A stretch of 64,000 bases of DNA from Flavobacterium sp. GTDB lineage: Bacteria > Bacteroidota > Bacteroidia > Flavobacteriales > Flavobacteriaceae. The position numbers and the translations under genes are program-made. Location of the stretch: contig NZ_JAIXSL010000007.1 in assembly GCF_027484705.1 (NCBI RefSeq), forward strand, positions 1-64,000, in the 5' to 3' direction. Shown piece by piece: positions 24,333 through 32,689 of this stretch. Under the pieces are notes generated by a model that did not search any database, had not been told where the DNA came from, and saw only the letters and a program-made list of their open reading frames with translations. How positions within the stretch are numbered: position 1 is the first letter of the stretch; every line of letters starts with the position of its first letter.

Positions 24333-25142
24333 TTAATCGTTATGCACGTGATTAACCGTAAACATTCCAGAAAGATTGGCTGTAATTAATGGCAAATTAG
24401 CGCCACCCATAATCATCGCACCCATGCCACCCATGTTGTTGTCGGTGAGTTTTACTTTGTTGGTGCCATCGATGATTTTGGCTACGTCGGCAAAAATGTG
24501 AACGTCTGGCGTAATTGTGGTTCTTACCGTAGCTTGTTCCGGCAAATTGAGCGTGATTTCGGTATAGTTATAATCCGTTCCTGTTTGTCCGGTGTGTACC
24601 ATAAATTCGGTGTCGGTGGCCACGGTTGCTGATGTGAACATGCCTTCGAATTTTACGAATTTGTATCCGGCACTCCAGGACCACATCATGCCTTTGTCTT
24701 GGGCTAAAGTTAAGAAGTCGCCTTGTCCTGTTGCGCCTAAGTTAAATTGTTCCTGATCTACTCCGATTCCGAATTTCACTTTGGTGTAGTTTCCAGCTGG
24801 AACATTGGTTAATTCAATGGTTTGGCTGGCCTCATCTGATTCATCAATAATGAAATAGCTTTCGCTTTTGGGTACGGTATAAGTTGTGCCGTCTTCTTTG
24901 GTCAATACGATGTTGCTCACGATATATTTGGCATCAGAAATCTTTAAATTTTCGCCTTCAGAAGTTGTGTTTACTTGTGTGTTAAGGATAAGATTTGCGC
25001 TTCCAAAAACGTTGTCGAATTCGAGACCGATGGATCCTTCGCCAGTAATGGTGTTTGTTGCGTCGTTGTCGTCGTTTGAACAGGAAGCGAATGAGAAAGC
25101 GATCGCTAAAGCAGCGATAATGGTTTTAAATTGAAATTTCAT
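24333..25142 (-). CDS. MbnP-like copper-binding lipoprotein
   Basis: A 269-residue protein with lipoprotein signal MKFQFKTIIAALAIAFSFASC (Cys21). The mature part is a beta-sandwich with the segments ISDAKYIVSNIVLTKEDGTTY, IELTNVPAGNYTKVKFGIGVD and the hallmark GMMWSWSAGYKFVKFEG (151-167). The two Trp residues, 154 and 156, lie where MbnP proteins carry the Trp that MbnH oxidises. His183, His215 and the C-terminal NHVHND offer metal ligands. The next gene is the MbnH-like di-heme enzyme, as in methanobactin loci, but there is no methanobactin precursor here. Copper binding is inference from family. Confidence 0.82.
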   Translation of the reverse strand: MKFQFKTIIAALAIAFSFASCSNDDNDATNTITGEGSIGLEFDNVFGSANLILNTQVNTTSEGENLKISDAKYIVSNIVLTKEDGTTYTVPKSESYFIIDESDEASQTIELTNVPAGNYTKVKFGIGVDQEQFNLGATGQGDFLTLAQDKGMMWSWSAGYKFVKFEGMFTSATVATDTEFMVHTGQTGTDYNYTEITLNLPEQATVRTTITPDVHIFADVAKIIDGTNKVKLTDNNMGGMGAMIMGGANLPLITANLSGMFTVNHVHND

Positions 25143-25301
25143 TTTTATATTTTTTATTCATTAATGTTTATAGAAAAATCGTGCTTGAAAAAGTATATTT
25201 TCAAACAGTTTGGGCAAGTTTGCCCGGTTCATTCAACTATTGGTTTTGATTGAATGAACGATACGGAACGAAAGACAGGCTTTGTTCCTCACAATAAAAC
25301 A

Positions 25302-25679
25302 TTAAGCAATAAAAATGGGCGGATGGAAAACCGAATGGTTTAACTTGTAACAGTAGAGATTCGAGTAATAGTTTGAGGCAGTTCGTTGGGTTCTTGTAAC
25401 AAATGCTTCAGCTACCAATGATTTTATATCCTGAAAAAAAAGTTCTTCTATCGGATGTTTGGCATTGTCTTTCTTGTCGGGCGACATGGGTTTTTCGGCT
25501 TCTGCAGCTTTGGCGAGTTCTTTCATCAAATGGCATTTTCCGTTGCAATGCATTTTTGGTTTAGCCTTGTTGACGCAAAGTGTTTTGGCGATGTAATCAT
25601 AGTTGACAATGTATTCTATGACCGGGAAAACCGGTTTTAGAAATACGGACAATGCTATGATGATAATGGCTTTTTTCAC
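25302..25679 (-). CDS. Small secreted or anchored protein with Cys-rich motif, possible copper-related
   Basis: About 125 residues, with GTG as the apparent start at 25679 (VKKAIIIIALSVFLKPVFPVI), a hydrophobic N-terminus suited to a signal or anchor. Residues ~35-53 read CVNKAKPKMHCNGKCHLMKEL, a C-x10-C-x3-C motif with two His and two Met residues, a pattern I associate with small Bacteroidota proteins near metal genes, though I know no name for it. A second Cys and a His-rich C-terminus follow. It lies 159 bp upstream of the MbnP-like gene on the same strand and divergently from a Spy/CpxP-like gene. Confidence 0.6.
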   Translation of the reverse strand: MKKAIIIIALSVFLKPVFPVIEYIVNYDYIAKTLCVNKAKPKMHCNGKCHLMKELAKAAEAEKPMSPDKKDNAKHPIEELFFQDIKSLVAEAFVTRTQRTASNYYSNLYCYKLNHSVFHPPIFIA

Positions 25680-25800
25680 GAAGCGAATTTACGAAATAGA
25701 AACTGTTTTTATTTTGTTAAAGTGGAATAAATTTACATCCGATTTAAACTATCTTCGAATCCGATTGTCATAGCAGCACATTTTAAAAAAATCTATCCTT

Positions 25801-26250
25801 ATGAAAAAACTAGCGTTAATGGTGTTATTGGTTGTAGGAATCTCAACTTATGCACAAGAAGAAAAAAAAGAAGCCGGAAAAGGCGCTGAAAGAGAACGTC
25901 TTTCGCCCGAACAAAGAAACCAGTTGCAACTCAAACGACTGACGATGGATCTCAACCTGAATGAGTCCCAACAAAAAGAAATCGGAAAAATCATTGCCGA
26001 ACAAACCGAGAAGCGGGAAAAAATGAAAACGGAGCGCATGGCCAATAAAGAAAAAGGGACCAAACCTACCGCCGACGAAAGATTTGCCCGTGAGAACCAA
26101 AGACTTGACGAACAGAAAGCTTTAAAAGCCAGAATCCAGAAAGTGTTGACTCCGGAGCAATTCGAAAAATGGGAAACCATCAAAAAAGACAACATGGAGA
26201 AAATGAAAAACCGCATGGAAAAAAGAAAGGATAAAAAATCCGAAGAATAA
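25801..26250 (+). CDS. Periplasmic Spy/CpxP-like helical protein
   Basis: A 149-residue protein with signal peptide MKKLALMVLLVVGISTYAQ. The mature part is almost all charged helix: RLSPEQRNQLQLKRLTMDLNLNESQQKEIGKII (positions ~33-65) followed by a Lys/Glu-rich region and VLTPEQFEKWETIKKDN. The LTxxQ-like LSPEQ, LNESQ and LTPEQF elements resemble the Spy/CpxP/ZraP group of metal- and envelope-stress chaperones. It is divergent from the MbnP/MbnH-like locus, which fits a metal stress link, but that is inference. Confidence 0.72.
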   Translation: MKKLALMVLLVVGISTYAQEEKKEAGKGAERERLSPEQRNQLQLKRLTMDLNLNESQQKEIGKIIAEQTEKREKMKTERMANKEKGTKPTADERFARENQRLDEQKALKARIQKVLTPEQFEKWETIKKDNMEKMKNRMEKRKDKKSEE

Positions 26251-26322
26251 TTAAGCCAACAAATTTTGAGGTTTCGAAAATAAAAATTAGATTTGGTTTC
26301 TATTTTTAATCAAACACAAATT

Positions 26323-26649
26323 ATGAAAAAAATTATTGCTATCGTCACTATGCTATTAGCCTTCACGGTAAGTGTTAATGCACAAGATAAAAAAGTTTCT
26401 AGTCAAGAAGCAGCACAAAAAGATATCGCTGCTTTAAGTGCTAAAGTAACCATGTCTGAAAATTTGAAAAAAGACTTAACGACGCTGATGGTGATGAAAC
26501 ATGATGCACTGAATGATGCCGCTTTAACTCCGGAACAAAAAGAACATGCGCGTGAGGGTTATGAGCGTAAACTTCTAACGGGCTTAAACAAAGAGCAACG
26601 TGAAACTTTGATGAAATATCCTGAGTTATTGAAAAAAGTAACGCACTAA
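26323..26649 (+). CDS. Small secreted helical protein, unknown function
   Basis: A 108-residue protein from ATG 26323 with signal peptide MKKIIAIVTMLLAFTVSVNAQ. An in-frame ATG at 26293 would place ten residues before the signal and is rejected. The mature part is helical (QEAAQKDIAALSAKVTMSENLKKDLTTLM, about residues 27-55) and contains LTPEQKEHAREGYERKLLTGL, again like the LTxxQ family. It lies 72 bp behind the Spy/CpxP-like gene on the same strand and ends at a shared terminator, so the two likely form an operon. Confidence 0.7.
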   Translation: MKKIIAIVTMLLAFTVSVNAQDKKVSSQEAAQKDIAALSAKVTMSENLKKDLTTLMVMKHDALNDAALTPEQKEHAREGYERKLLTGLNKEQRETLMKYPELLKKVTH

Positions 26650-26663
26650 AATTTTAAAATCAC

Positions 26664-26699
26664 AAAAAAAGCCCACTGTTTAGTGGGCTTTTTATTTTT
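26664..26699. terminator. Bidirectional terminator between the small helical protein and hemL
   Basis: AAAAAAAGCCCACT, a TGTT-containing loop and AGTGGGCTTTTTATTTTT form an 8 bp stem with A-tract and T-tract. The hemL stop codon (26698-26700) lies at its edge. Confidence 0.9.
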
Positions 26700-27984
26700 A
26701 TAAAGTTTGTGCCACTTTACGAATGGCAGCAAGTGTATGGTCTAAATCTTCATAGGTTAACGCATCTGTGATAAACCAAGTTTCATAAGCCGATGGCGCT
26801 ATATAAATTCCTTCGTCTAATAATCCGTGGAAGAATTTTTTAAAGGTAGCATTATCACCTTTAGCAGCACTTTGGAAATCAGTTACTGGAGCCGCATCAA
26901 AATGCACAGAAATCATGGAACCTAGCCGATTGATTGTAAAATCAACCTTAGATTCAGAGAGAATTTCCCTGATGCCATTTTCTAAATAAGCGGTTTTCTC
27001 CTCGAGTCTTTTGAATAGTCCAGCGTCTTCATTGATGCCTTTCAACATCGCCAAACCTGCAGCCATAGCCAACGGATTTCCCGATAAAGTTCCCGCTTGA
27101 TAAACCGGTCCGAGTGGCGCAAGATGGTTCATGATTTCAGCGCGTGCGGCAAAAGCTCCGACGGGCAATCCGCCACCAATGACTTTACCGAAAGTGACGA
27201 TGTCGGCTTTAATATTATACAACTCCTGAACGCCACCTTTAGCCAGCCTGAATCCGGTCATGACTTCATCAAAGATCAGCAAGATGTCGTTTTCCGAACA
27301 AAGCACCCTTAATCCTTCTAAAAATCCTTTTTGAGGCGGCACACAACCCATGTTTCCCGCAACAGGTTCAATAATAATCGCGGCAATTTCATTAGGATTG
27401 GCAGCAATCAATTGGGCGACATTCTCCAAATCATTATAACGCGCCAGTAAAGTATCTTTTGCAGTTCCGGCAGTAACGCCCGGACTATTGGGTGTTCCGA
27501 AGGTACTGGCCCCGCTTCCGGCCTGAATTAAAAACGAATCCGAATGTCCGTGATAACAACCCGCGAACTTGATGATTTTATCTTTTTTGGTGAATCCTCT
27601 GGCCAAACGGATCGCGCTCATACAAGCTTCCGTTCCTGAATTGACGAAACGTATTTTCTCAATGTTCGGCACCATCGAAATCGCCAAACTCGCAATTTCT
27701 GTTTCGAGTGCTGTTGGTGTTCCGAAGGAAGTTCCCAATTTGGTTCTTTCAATAACCGATTCCACTACAGGAGCATAAGCATGACCTAAAATCATCGGCC
27801 CCCAGGAATTGATGTAATCGATATAACGGTTTCCGTCCTCATCAAACAAATAAGCCCCTTTGGCGCTTTTGATAAAAATAGGCGTTCCTCCTACCGCCTT
27901 GAATGCGCGCACAGGAGAATTGACACCACCGGGAATCACTTGTTCCGCTTCAGCAAACAGCTGACTACTTCTTTGGTATAACAT
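26698..27984 (-). CDS. hemL: Glutamate-1-semialdehyde 2,1-aminomutase
   Basis: A 428-residue PLP enzyme making 5-aminolevulinate from glutamate-1-semialdehyde in the C5 heme pathway. Motifs are [15 protein letters not shown] (about residues 115-129), [27 protein letters not shown], the cofactor Asp in [12 protein letters not shown] and the PLP Lys in [18 protein letters not shown]. Length matches the family. It is the last gene of a probable operon with a GH73/LysM protein (3 bp gap) and an ACC deaminase-like enzyme; no heme gene lies beside it. It could supply heme for the di-heme peroxidase but there is no specific link. Confidence 0.96.
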   Translation of the reverse strand: MLYQRSSQLFAEAEQVIPGGVNSPVRAFKAVGGTPIFIKSAKGAYLFDEDGNRYIDYINSWGPMILGHAYAPVVESVIERTKLGTSFGTPTALETEIASLAISMVPNIEKIRFVNSGTEACMSAIRLARGFTKKDKIIKFAGCYHGHSDSFLIQAGSGASTFGTPNSPGVTAGTAKDTLLARYNDLENVAQLIAANPNEIAAIIIEPVAGNMGCVPPQKGFLEGLRVLCSENDILLIFDEVMTGFRLAKGGVQELYNIKADIVTFGKVIGGGLPVGAFAARAEIMNHLAPLGPVYQAGTLSGNPLAMAAGLAMLKGINEDAGLFKRLEEKTAYLENGIREILSESKVDFTINRLGSMISVHFDAAPVTDFQSAAKGDNATFKKFFHGLLDEGIYIAPSAYETWFITDALTYEDLDHTLAAIRKVAQTL

Positions 27985-27987
27985 GTT

Positions 27988-29064
27988 TTATTTCACTTTA
28001 ATATTTTGGCCGACCGATAGTGCATTGTCCTGCAGGTTGTTTTTCCGTTTGAGGTCGTCAATGGAAATGTTGAATTTTTTGGAAATGGAATATAACGTAT
28101 CGCCTTGGCTGACCTGATATAAATCAGCACTTGGAGTAAGTTGATTGCTGAAATTCGTAGCCGTAAATGGTTTACCCAAAACTTCCGCATCATATTGATT
28201 AAGTTGATAGCGTTCGATAATCGCTATGAGCTTTTCGGGATATTTCGGATCGGTCGCATAACCCGCGTTTTTCAAACCTCGCGCCCATTGCTTATAGTCG
28301 TCCTTTTCCAATTGAAATAAAGGTGCATACCAAGTTCTGCCAATTAAAAACTGTGAATGATCCTGAAACGATTGCATCGATTGGTCGTACTTCCTGAAAC
28401 ATTCCTGTTCCTCGTCATCGTCATATTTGATGCTTGGTCCGTTCCAGTCTTTGTGGCATTTGATTCCGAAATGGTTGTTGGCCAAAATACTCAGCGGACC
28501 GGTCCCTGCACCGGATTCCAATATCCCCTGACCCAAAATAATACTCGCCGGAATACCGAACTGGCGCATATTGCTTTTGGCGATTTCGCGGTACGTTGCT
28601 ATGTAGTCTAATACCATCGCAGTAGTCACTTTAACGCGTGTCGTAGCTTCTAAAATTTCCGTTTTGGAATAAACGGTTTCTGTCGCGTTCGATTTGTTTT
28701 CTTCTTTAGCGGCCTCGTATTTCTCTTCGATTTTTTTTATTTCTACGGTTGTTGCGGTTTCTTTTACCGGCGGTTCTTCAATCTTTTTTGGAGCTACTGC
28801 AACCGGAGTTGTTTTTTGAGGAATGCTTTTAACGGCAACTGGTTTTGAAGAGGGCGTTTTGGATGGTGACTTTTTTGAAGCCGTCGTTTTTGAAGTTGCA
28901 GCTTTGGTCGGTGCTTGTTTAACCGAAGTGGTCTTTTTTGTAGTCGTGGCTACTCGTGGCGCAGGTTTCCTGTAGGTAGGTTTGGTCGTCCGAACCACAG
29001 TCTGCGAACTATTGCAGCTTATCAGCGCGACCATGAAAACAAAAAGCAATACCTTTTTAATCAT
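27988..29064 (-). CDS. Lipoprotein N-acetylglucosaminidase with LysM domain
   Basis: A 358-residue peptidoglycan hydrolase. Signal MIKKVLLFVFMVALISC with lipid Cys17, a long Thr/Lys/Pro-rich linker (about residues 25-130), then a GH73-type glucosaminidase domain (residues ~150-290: VLDYIATYREIAKSNMRQFGIPASIILGQGILES, ending GYATDPKYPEKLIAIIERY) with the catalytic Glu in QGILESGAG, and one LysM domain at the C-terminus (YQVSQGDTLYSISKKFNISIDDLKRKN). It should trim peptidoglycan in the periplasm. Its start overlaps the upstream gene by 8 bp, so translation is probably coupled. Confidence 0.9.
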   Translation of the reverse strand: MIKKVLLFVFMVALISCNSSQTVVRTTKPTYRKPAPRVATTTKKTTSVKQAPTKAATSKTTASKKSPSKTPSSKPVAVKSIPQKTTPVAVAPKKIEEPPVKETATTVEIKKIEEKYEAAKEENKSNATETVYSKTEILEATTRVKVTTAMVLDYIATYREIAKSNMRQFGIPASIILGQGILESGAGTGPLSILANNHFGIKCHKDWNGPSIKYDDDEEQECFRKYDQSMQSFQDHSQFLIGRTWYAPLFQLEKDDYKQWARGLKNAGYATDPKYPEKLIAIIERYQLNQYDAEVLGKPFTATNFSNQLTPSADLYQVSQGDTLYSISKKFNISIDDLKRKNNLQDNALSVGQNIKVK

Positions 29065-29965
29065 TTTGGGTAATCAGTAATGGTGATTTTTTCTTTTTCA
29101 GTTTGATGTTCATGCCTTCAATGCCTTGCAATCCGCCGGTGTGAATCATCAAAATTCTGGAACCTTTTGGAAAATAACCTTTTTGTATTAAATCCATAAC
29201 GCCAAAAACCATCTTTCCAGTATAAATCGGATCTAAAGAAATATCAGTCTTGAGATAAAATTCATTGATAAATGCAATCAATTCAGGGCTTACCTTAGCA
29301 TATCCACCGAAATGATAATCTAAAATTAAATCCCAATTTTGGTTCGTGGCAAAGCTACAAATTTCTTCTTTCAAAAAATCACCTTTGAGCGCCGGAAATC
29401 CTAAAACTTTCTGATGTGTTTGCGCGCTGTTAATCAATCCTGAAATCGTTCCACCGGTGCCGACAGCACAACAAATAAAATCGAAATCCGCATCAGTTTG
29501 GGTTAAAATTTCTTCGCATCCATTGACCGCCAAAGCGTTGGTTCCGCCTTCTGGAATCAGATAAAACGAACCCCATTTTTGTTCGAGTTCGTTCAGAAAA
29601 GCAGTTTCTGTTTTGTGGCTGTATTGTTCTCGTGAAATAAATTCGAAACGCATCCCGCATTCCTGCGCAAAACGCAAAGTAGGATTTTCAGCAATGGCTG
29701 TAGCGAGTTCATCGCCGCGAATGATGCCGATGGTTTGGAATTGATTCAATTTTCCAGCCGCAGCAACCGCCGCAATATGATTGGAGAACGCCCCGCCGAA
29801 AGTAAGTAATTGTTGTTGGTTTTCAGCTTTCGCCTGAAGCAGATTGTATTTTAATTTCCGGTATTTATTGCCCGAAACAAAAGGATGAATTAAATCTTCA
29901 CGTTTGATCGACAACGAAACATCCGAAAATCCTGAAATCGGTTGGTTGGGAATATTCAAGAACAA
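29057..29965 (-). CDS. 1-aminocyclopropane-1-carboxylate deaminase / D-cysteine desulfhydrase family
   Basis: A 302-residue fold-type II PLP enzyme. The PLP lysine lies in VSGNKYRKLKYNL (residues ~30-42), the substrate loop in GGAFSNHIAAVAAAG and the phosphate loop in AVGTGGTISGLIN. These features mark the ACC deaminase/D-cysteine desulfhydrase family, whose members act on D-cysteine, ACC or related small amino acids. The exact substrate cannot be read from sequence; D-cysteine desulfhydrase is more common in bacteria of this type. It ends inside the next gene and starts 2 bp behind the secreted protein gene. Confidence 0.85.
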   Translation of the reverse strand: MFLNIPNQPISGFSDVSLSIKREDLIHPFVSGNKYRKLKYNLLQAKAENQQQLLTFGGAFSNHIAAVAAAGKLNQFQTIGIIRGDELATAIAENPTLRFAQECGMRFEFISREQYSHKTETAFLNELEQKWGSFYLIPEGGTNALAVNGCEEILTQTDADFDFICCAVGTGGTISGLINSAQTHQKVLGFPALKGDFLKEEICSFATNQNWDLILDYHFGGYAKVSPELIAFINEFYLKTDISLDPIYTGKMVFGVMDLIQKGYFPKGSRILMIHTGGLQGIEGMNIKLKKKKSPLLITQND

Positions 29966-29967
29966 AG

Positions 29968-31821
29968 TTATTGGCCGTTATAAACCTGGATTTTTTTGCC
30001 AAAGTTCTGGTTGTTTTGGGTGATAATTTTCACAATATACATTGCGTCACTTATGTTTGAGGTTGGAAACTGAAACCTATCTTTAGAACCGATATTGATC
30101 TCATTAAAAATCAACTTTCCGGTGATATCATACAAACTGACCGATTTGATGGCCATCGCGTGAGGATTCAAAACGGTTAAAGTTTGAGCAACATTGTTTT
30201 GCAACACTTCAAAACTGTCCGAATTCAAGACCGGAACCTCTAAAGCAGCATTCACAAAAGTGATTTCATACTGCGTGTTGTTGACTCCAGCGGGCAAATT
30301 CATTTCATACTCGCCATTGACGATATCATAATACAGATCGCTGTTTTTGTCGTGCAAATAAACATTTGAAGTACCGTCAAAATTGATGATCTCGCCGACT
30401 TTGATTCTGAAATTCGAAGGAACGGCATTCTTAAAGCCAATCGGAATTCTTTTGCTGATATCAAAATCAATCACATCAATGACATATTCGGCATTGTCAA
30501 CTACAAAATACATATCGGTATCGCTCGCCGTATCGGGCGATTTGGCGTCCATAGCGAAATCAGCTCCATCAGTAGCTGCAGGATGAAACGCGAGTGAAAC
30601 CTGACGGATTGCCTGGTTGTCGAGCAAAGTATTGAATTTGATTTGCGGAATTGGTTTCGTGCTTACGGTCGTATAATCGAACCCTGAAACCGAAGGAATC
30701 TCAGGCAGGAATTCATCAGCATTCGATGTCTGAGCTGCCGAAGAATGTCTTTCAAACTGCGAATAATTGGCCGCGCCTTCTTTTTGATACACCCTGAAAT
30801 TATTGCTCATGCTTACGGTTCCGGTACTCGAACCTTCGAGCATAAAACCTTGCCCAATAGGACAAAAACGTCTTTCATAACTCGATCCGCTTCCTACGCT
30901 TCCGAGTTGGGTTCCGGCACCATCATAAGCATAAAATACGGCTGGGGTGTATACGCCCATCGTGCCATAAGGCGCAACATTCGAACCACCCACCGGAGAA
31001 TAAGTCCCGTAACCGCCTTTATAAGCGACCAGGTTGTGCGAATTGACCGTTTTGTCTTGTTCCCAGAAATAAGCGACACCTGTAGAATTCGTGGCTGAAA
31101 GTAAGAACGCTTTCAAATCAATCGCAGAAGGATACGGATTTCCGGTTAAGGTTCGTTTTCCGGCCGCAACATTAATCGTAATATCACCATCATTCGGCCT
31201 TCCTCTGAAATCATAACGCTGTTTGCTTCCGGGATTGTTATTGACCCCTGCGTCGGCAAAAGTAGCATCCGTACCGCCGGTGCCTTTCATTGTAAATCCT
31301 TCTCCAGGGTTAATGGATGTGCCGCTGTAAACGCCTATCCATTGGGAATATAGCGCAGATGACAGGAATTTGAAAATCCAGCCTTGAGAAATACTCAGCG
31401 GATTCGAAATACCATTGTAAGAACTCATGGGCAACATGACCGCCGGTGTACTTGAAGTATTTGATGTAGGCTGATGCAACATCGTAATTCCGAAACTTTC
31501 ATTACCCGAAGCCGTTATAGAATTTCCAACCGGTGAACACCAGTAATTGTAAGTGAAAGCATTCGCACTTCCTTCCTGAAAAACAGACAATTTTCCAGCT
31601 CCGGCATTTGACGAACTTCCCGTTTTGGCCTGCAACAATTGCGATTGGTTTCTCAAATAAATATCGCCTGTATTCTGAATATTGACCTCTTGTTTTACAT
31701 AGAGATATTTATCGGCCACATACACGTAATTGTTACTAACATACAATTGCGCAAAATTATTTTGGGAAACAAACAATAGTAAAACCACAATCGGACAAAG
31801 TGCAAACTTTCTCATTTTCAT
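29968..31821 (-). CDS. Secreted protein with type IX sorting domain, unknown function
   Basis: A 617-residue protein; an ATG at 31815 is also possible (MRKFALCPIVV). Signal peptide about MKMRKFALCPIVVLLLFVSQNNFAQ, then a large beta-rich body (YNYWCSPVGNSITASGN, RTLTGNPYPSAIDLKAFL) that resembles flavobacterial surface proteins described only by their sorting tail. The last ~75 residues, with VLNPHAMAIKSVSLYDITGKLIF (about positions 545-567) and AMYIVKIITQNNQNFGKKIQVY, form a type A Por tail. It is first of the operon running to hemL, with 2 bp to the next gene. Confidence 0.8.
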   Translation of the reverse strand: MKMRKFALCPIVVLLLFVSQNNFAQLYVSNNYVYVADKYLYVKQEVNIQNTGDIYLRNQSQLLQAKTGSSSNAGAGKLSVFQEGSANAFTYNYWCSPVGNSITASGNESFGITMLHQPTSNTSSTPAVMLPMSSYNGISNPLSISQGWIFKFLSSALYSQWIGVYSGTSINPGEGFTMKGTGGTDATFADAGVNNNPGSKQRYDFRGRPNDGDITINVAAGKRTLTGNPYPSAIDLKAFLLSATNSTGVAYFWEQDKTVNSHNLVAYKGGYGTYSPVGGSNVAPYGTMGVYTPAVFYAYDGAGTQLGSVGSGSSYERRFCPIGQGFMLEGSSTGTVSMSNNFRVYQKEGAANYSQFERHSSAAQTSNADEFLPEIPSVSGFDYTTVSTKPIPQIKFNTLLDNQAIRQVSLAFHPAATDGADFAMDAKSPDTASDTDMYFVVDNAEYVIDVIDFDISKRIPIGFKNAVPSNFRIKVGEIINFDGTSNVYLHDKNSDLYYDIVNGEYEMNLPAGVNNTQYEITFVNAALEVPVLNSDSFEVLQNNVAQTLTVLNPHAMAIKSVSLYDITGKLIFNEINIGSKDRFQFPTSNISDAMYIVKIITQNNQNFGKKIQVYNGQ

Positions 31822-31957
31822 ATTTTTAGACGATAAAAGTAAAAATAAATTTTAAGAAAAAAAGCCGATTTTACTAAAAAAACCAATATTCCATCGCTCG
31901 TCGAGAATAACGGTTGTTCATCTATAAAAACCAGGAAAAACTTTTCATTTTAGCGTG

Positions 31958-32281
31958 TTAAGATTTCAAAAACTTCCAAAAACTTCTCGATTTTAGATAG
32001 TCAAGGTCTTTTTCATTTGCATAAGCTTCTCGTTCAAAAATCACATTCCTATAAGCTTTATTTTTGTCGCGATAGCGAATCAGTTTCACCAAAAAATCCA
32101 ATCCGTACCAAACAAAAAACGGAAGCACGAGCAACTCCAACTGCTGCCGCAAATGAATGCGTTCGTGGTTCACCGTCACCAAGTCGTGGCGGTCTTCGTG
32201 ATTCCGCACAAACACAAACGGAAACAACGTCATGCCGCGATACCCTTTCGGAATTAAATATTTAGAAACAATTAAAAACAT
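31958..32281 (-). CDS. Small membrane protein with HExxH zinc-protease-like motif
   Basis: A 107-residue protein with one hydrophobic segment (ELLVLPFFVWYGLDFLV, about residues 49-65). Just before it stands NHERIHLRQQLE, which contains HERIH, the HExxH zincin motif, at residues 39-43. About 35 residues later FEREAYANEKD supplies a possible third ligand Glu, the order seen in gluzincins. A membrane protein of this size with an HExxH would be a very small peptidase, or a non-catalytic metal protein. I recognise no named family. It is divergent from the DUF5522 gene with 27 bp between. Confidence 0.62.
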   Translation of the reverse strand: MFLIVSKYLIPKGYRGMTLFPFVFVRNHEDRHDLVTVNHERIHLRQQLELLVLPFFVWYGLDFLVKLIRYRDKNKAYRNVIFEREAYANEKDLDYLKSRSFWKFLKS

Positions 32282-32308
32282 GCGCTAAACTTGCTATTTT
32301 TGTACGTG

Positions 32309-32485
32309 ATGAACGACGAAAATAACGAAAATAAACCAACCGAAGGCGAAGATTTCTACCTTACGCCCGAAGGCTACAGATGTTTCACCGAGAAGTACCA
32401 TCTCAAGCGCGGCTATTGCTGCAAAAGCGGCTGCCGGCACTGCCCTTACGGATTCGATAAAAAAACAGGCAACATCAAAAAATAA
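32309..32485 (+). CDS. DUF5522-type small cysteine-rich protein
   Basis: A 58-residue protein from ATG 32309. After an acidic N-terminus it reads FYLTPEGYRCFTEKYHLKRG and ends YCCKSGCRHCPYGFDKK (residues ~36-52), a cluster of Cys and His that suggests a bound zinc ion or iron-sulfur site. This matches the short DUF5522 proteins of Bacteroidota. The upstream ATG at 32291 would lengthen the N-terminus with a hydrophobic stretch and is less likely. TATTTTTG at 32295-32302 could be a -7 box giving a nearly leaderless mRNA. Confidence 0.78.
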   Translation: MNDENNENKPTEGEDFYLTPEGYRCFTEKYHLKRGYCCKSGCRHCPYGFDKKTGNIKK

Positions 32486-32487
32486 TG

Positions 32488-32585
32488 GGGCGTTCCCCTG
32501 CGGGTCAGGCTTTCGCACTCGCTTTTTTTGCGTCGCTCCGCGCCACAAAAAAGAGCTCAAACAAATGCTTCAATCCTTAACGCAA
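32488..32585 (+). repeat. Dispersed palindromic element, family 2, behind the DUF5522 gene
   Basis: It starts GGGCGTTCCCC 2 bp after the stop codon and ends CTTCAATCCTTAACGCAA. The interior CGCACTCGCTTTTTTTGCG and CAAAAAAGAGCTCAAACAAATGCT match the copy at 8161-8257. The remaining spacer to hutU (32586-32689) holds a CTCAGTTACTCAGCAACTCA-like direct repeat related to the one at 8054-8090. Confidence 0.82.
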
Positions 32586-32689
32586 CCTTTCATAAACCAG
32601 AAAAAACTCCTTAACTTAGCCACTCAGACCCGAGCCTAGAAAAGGCGAATAGAACAAAGTTAAACTCAGTTACTCAGCAACTCAAGAAC

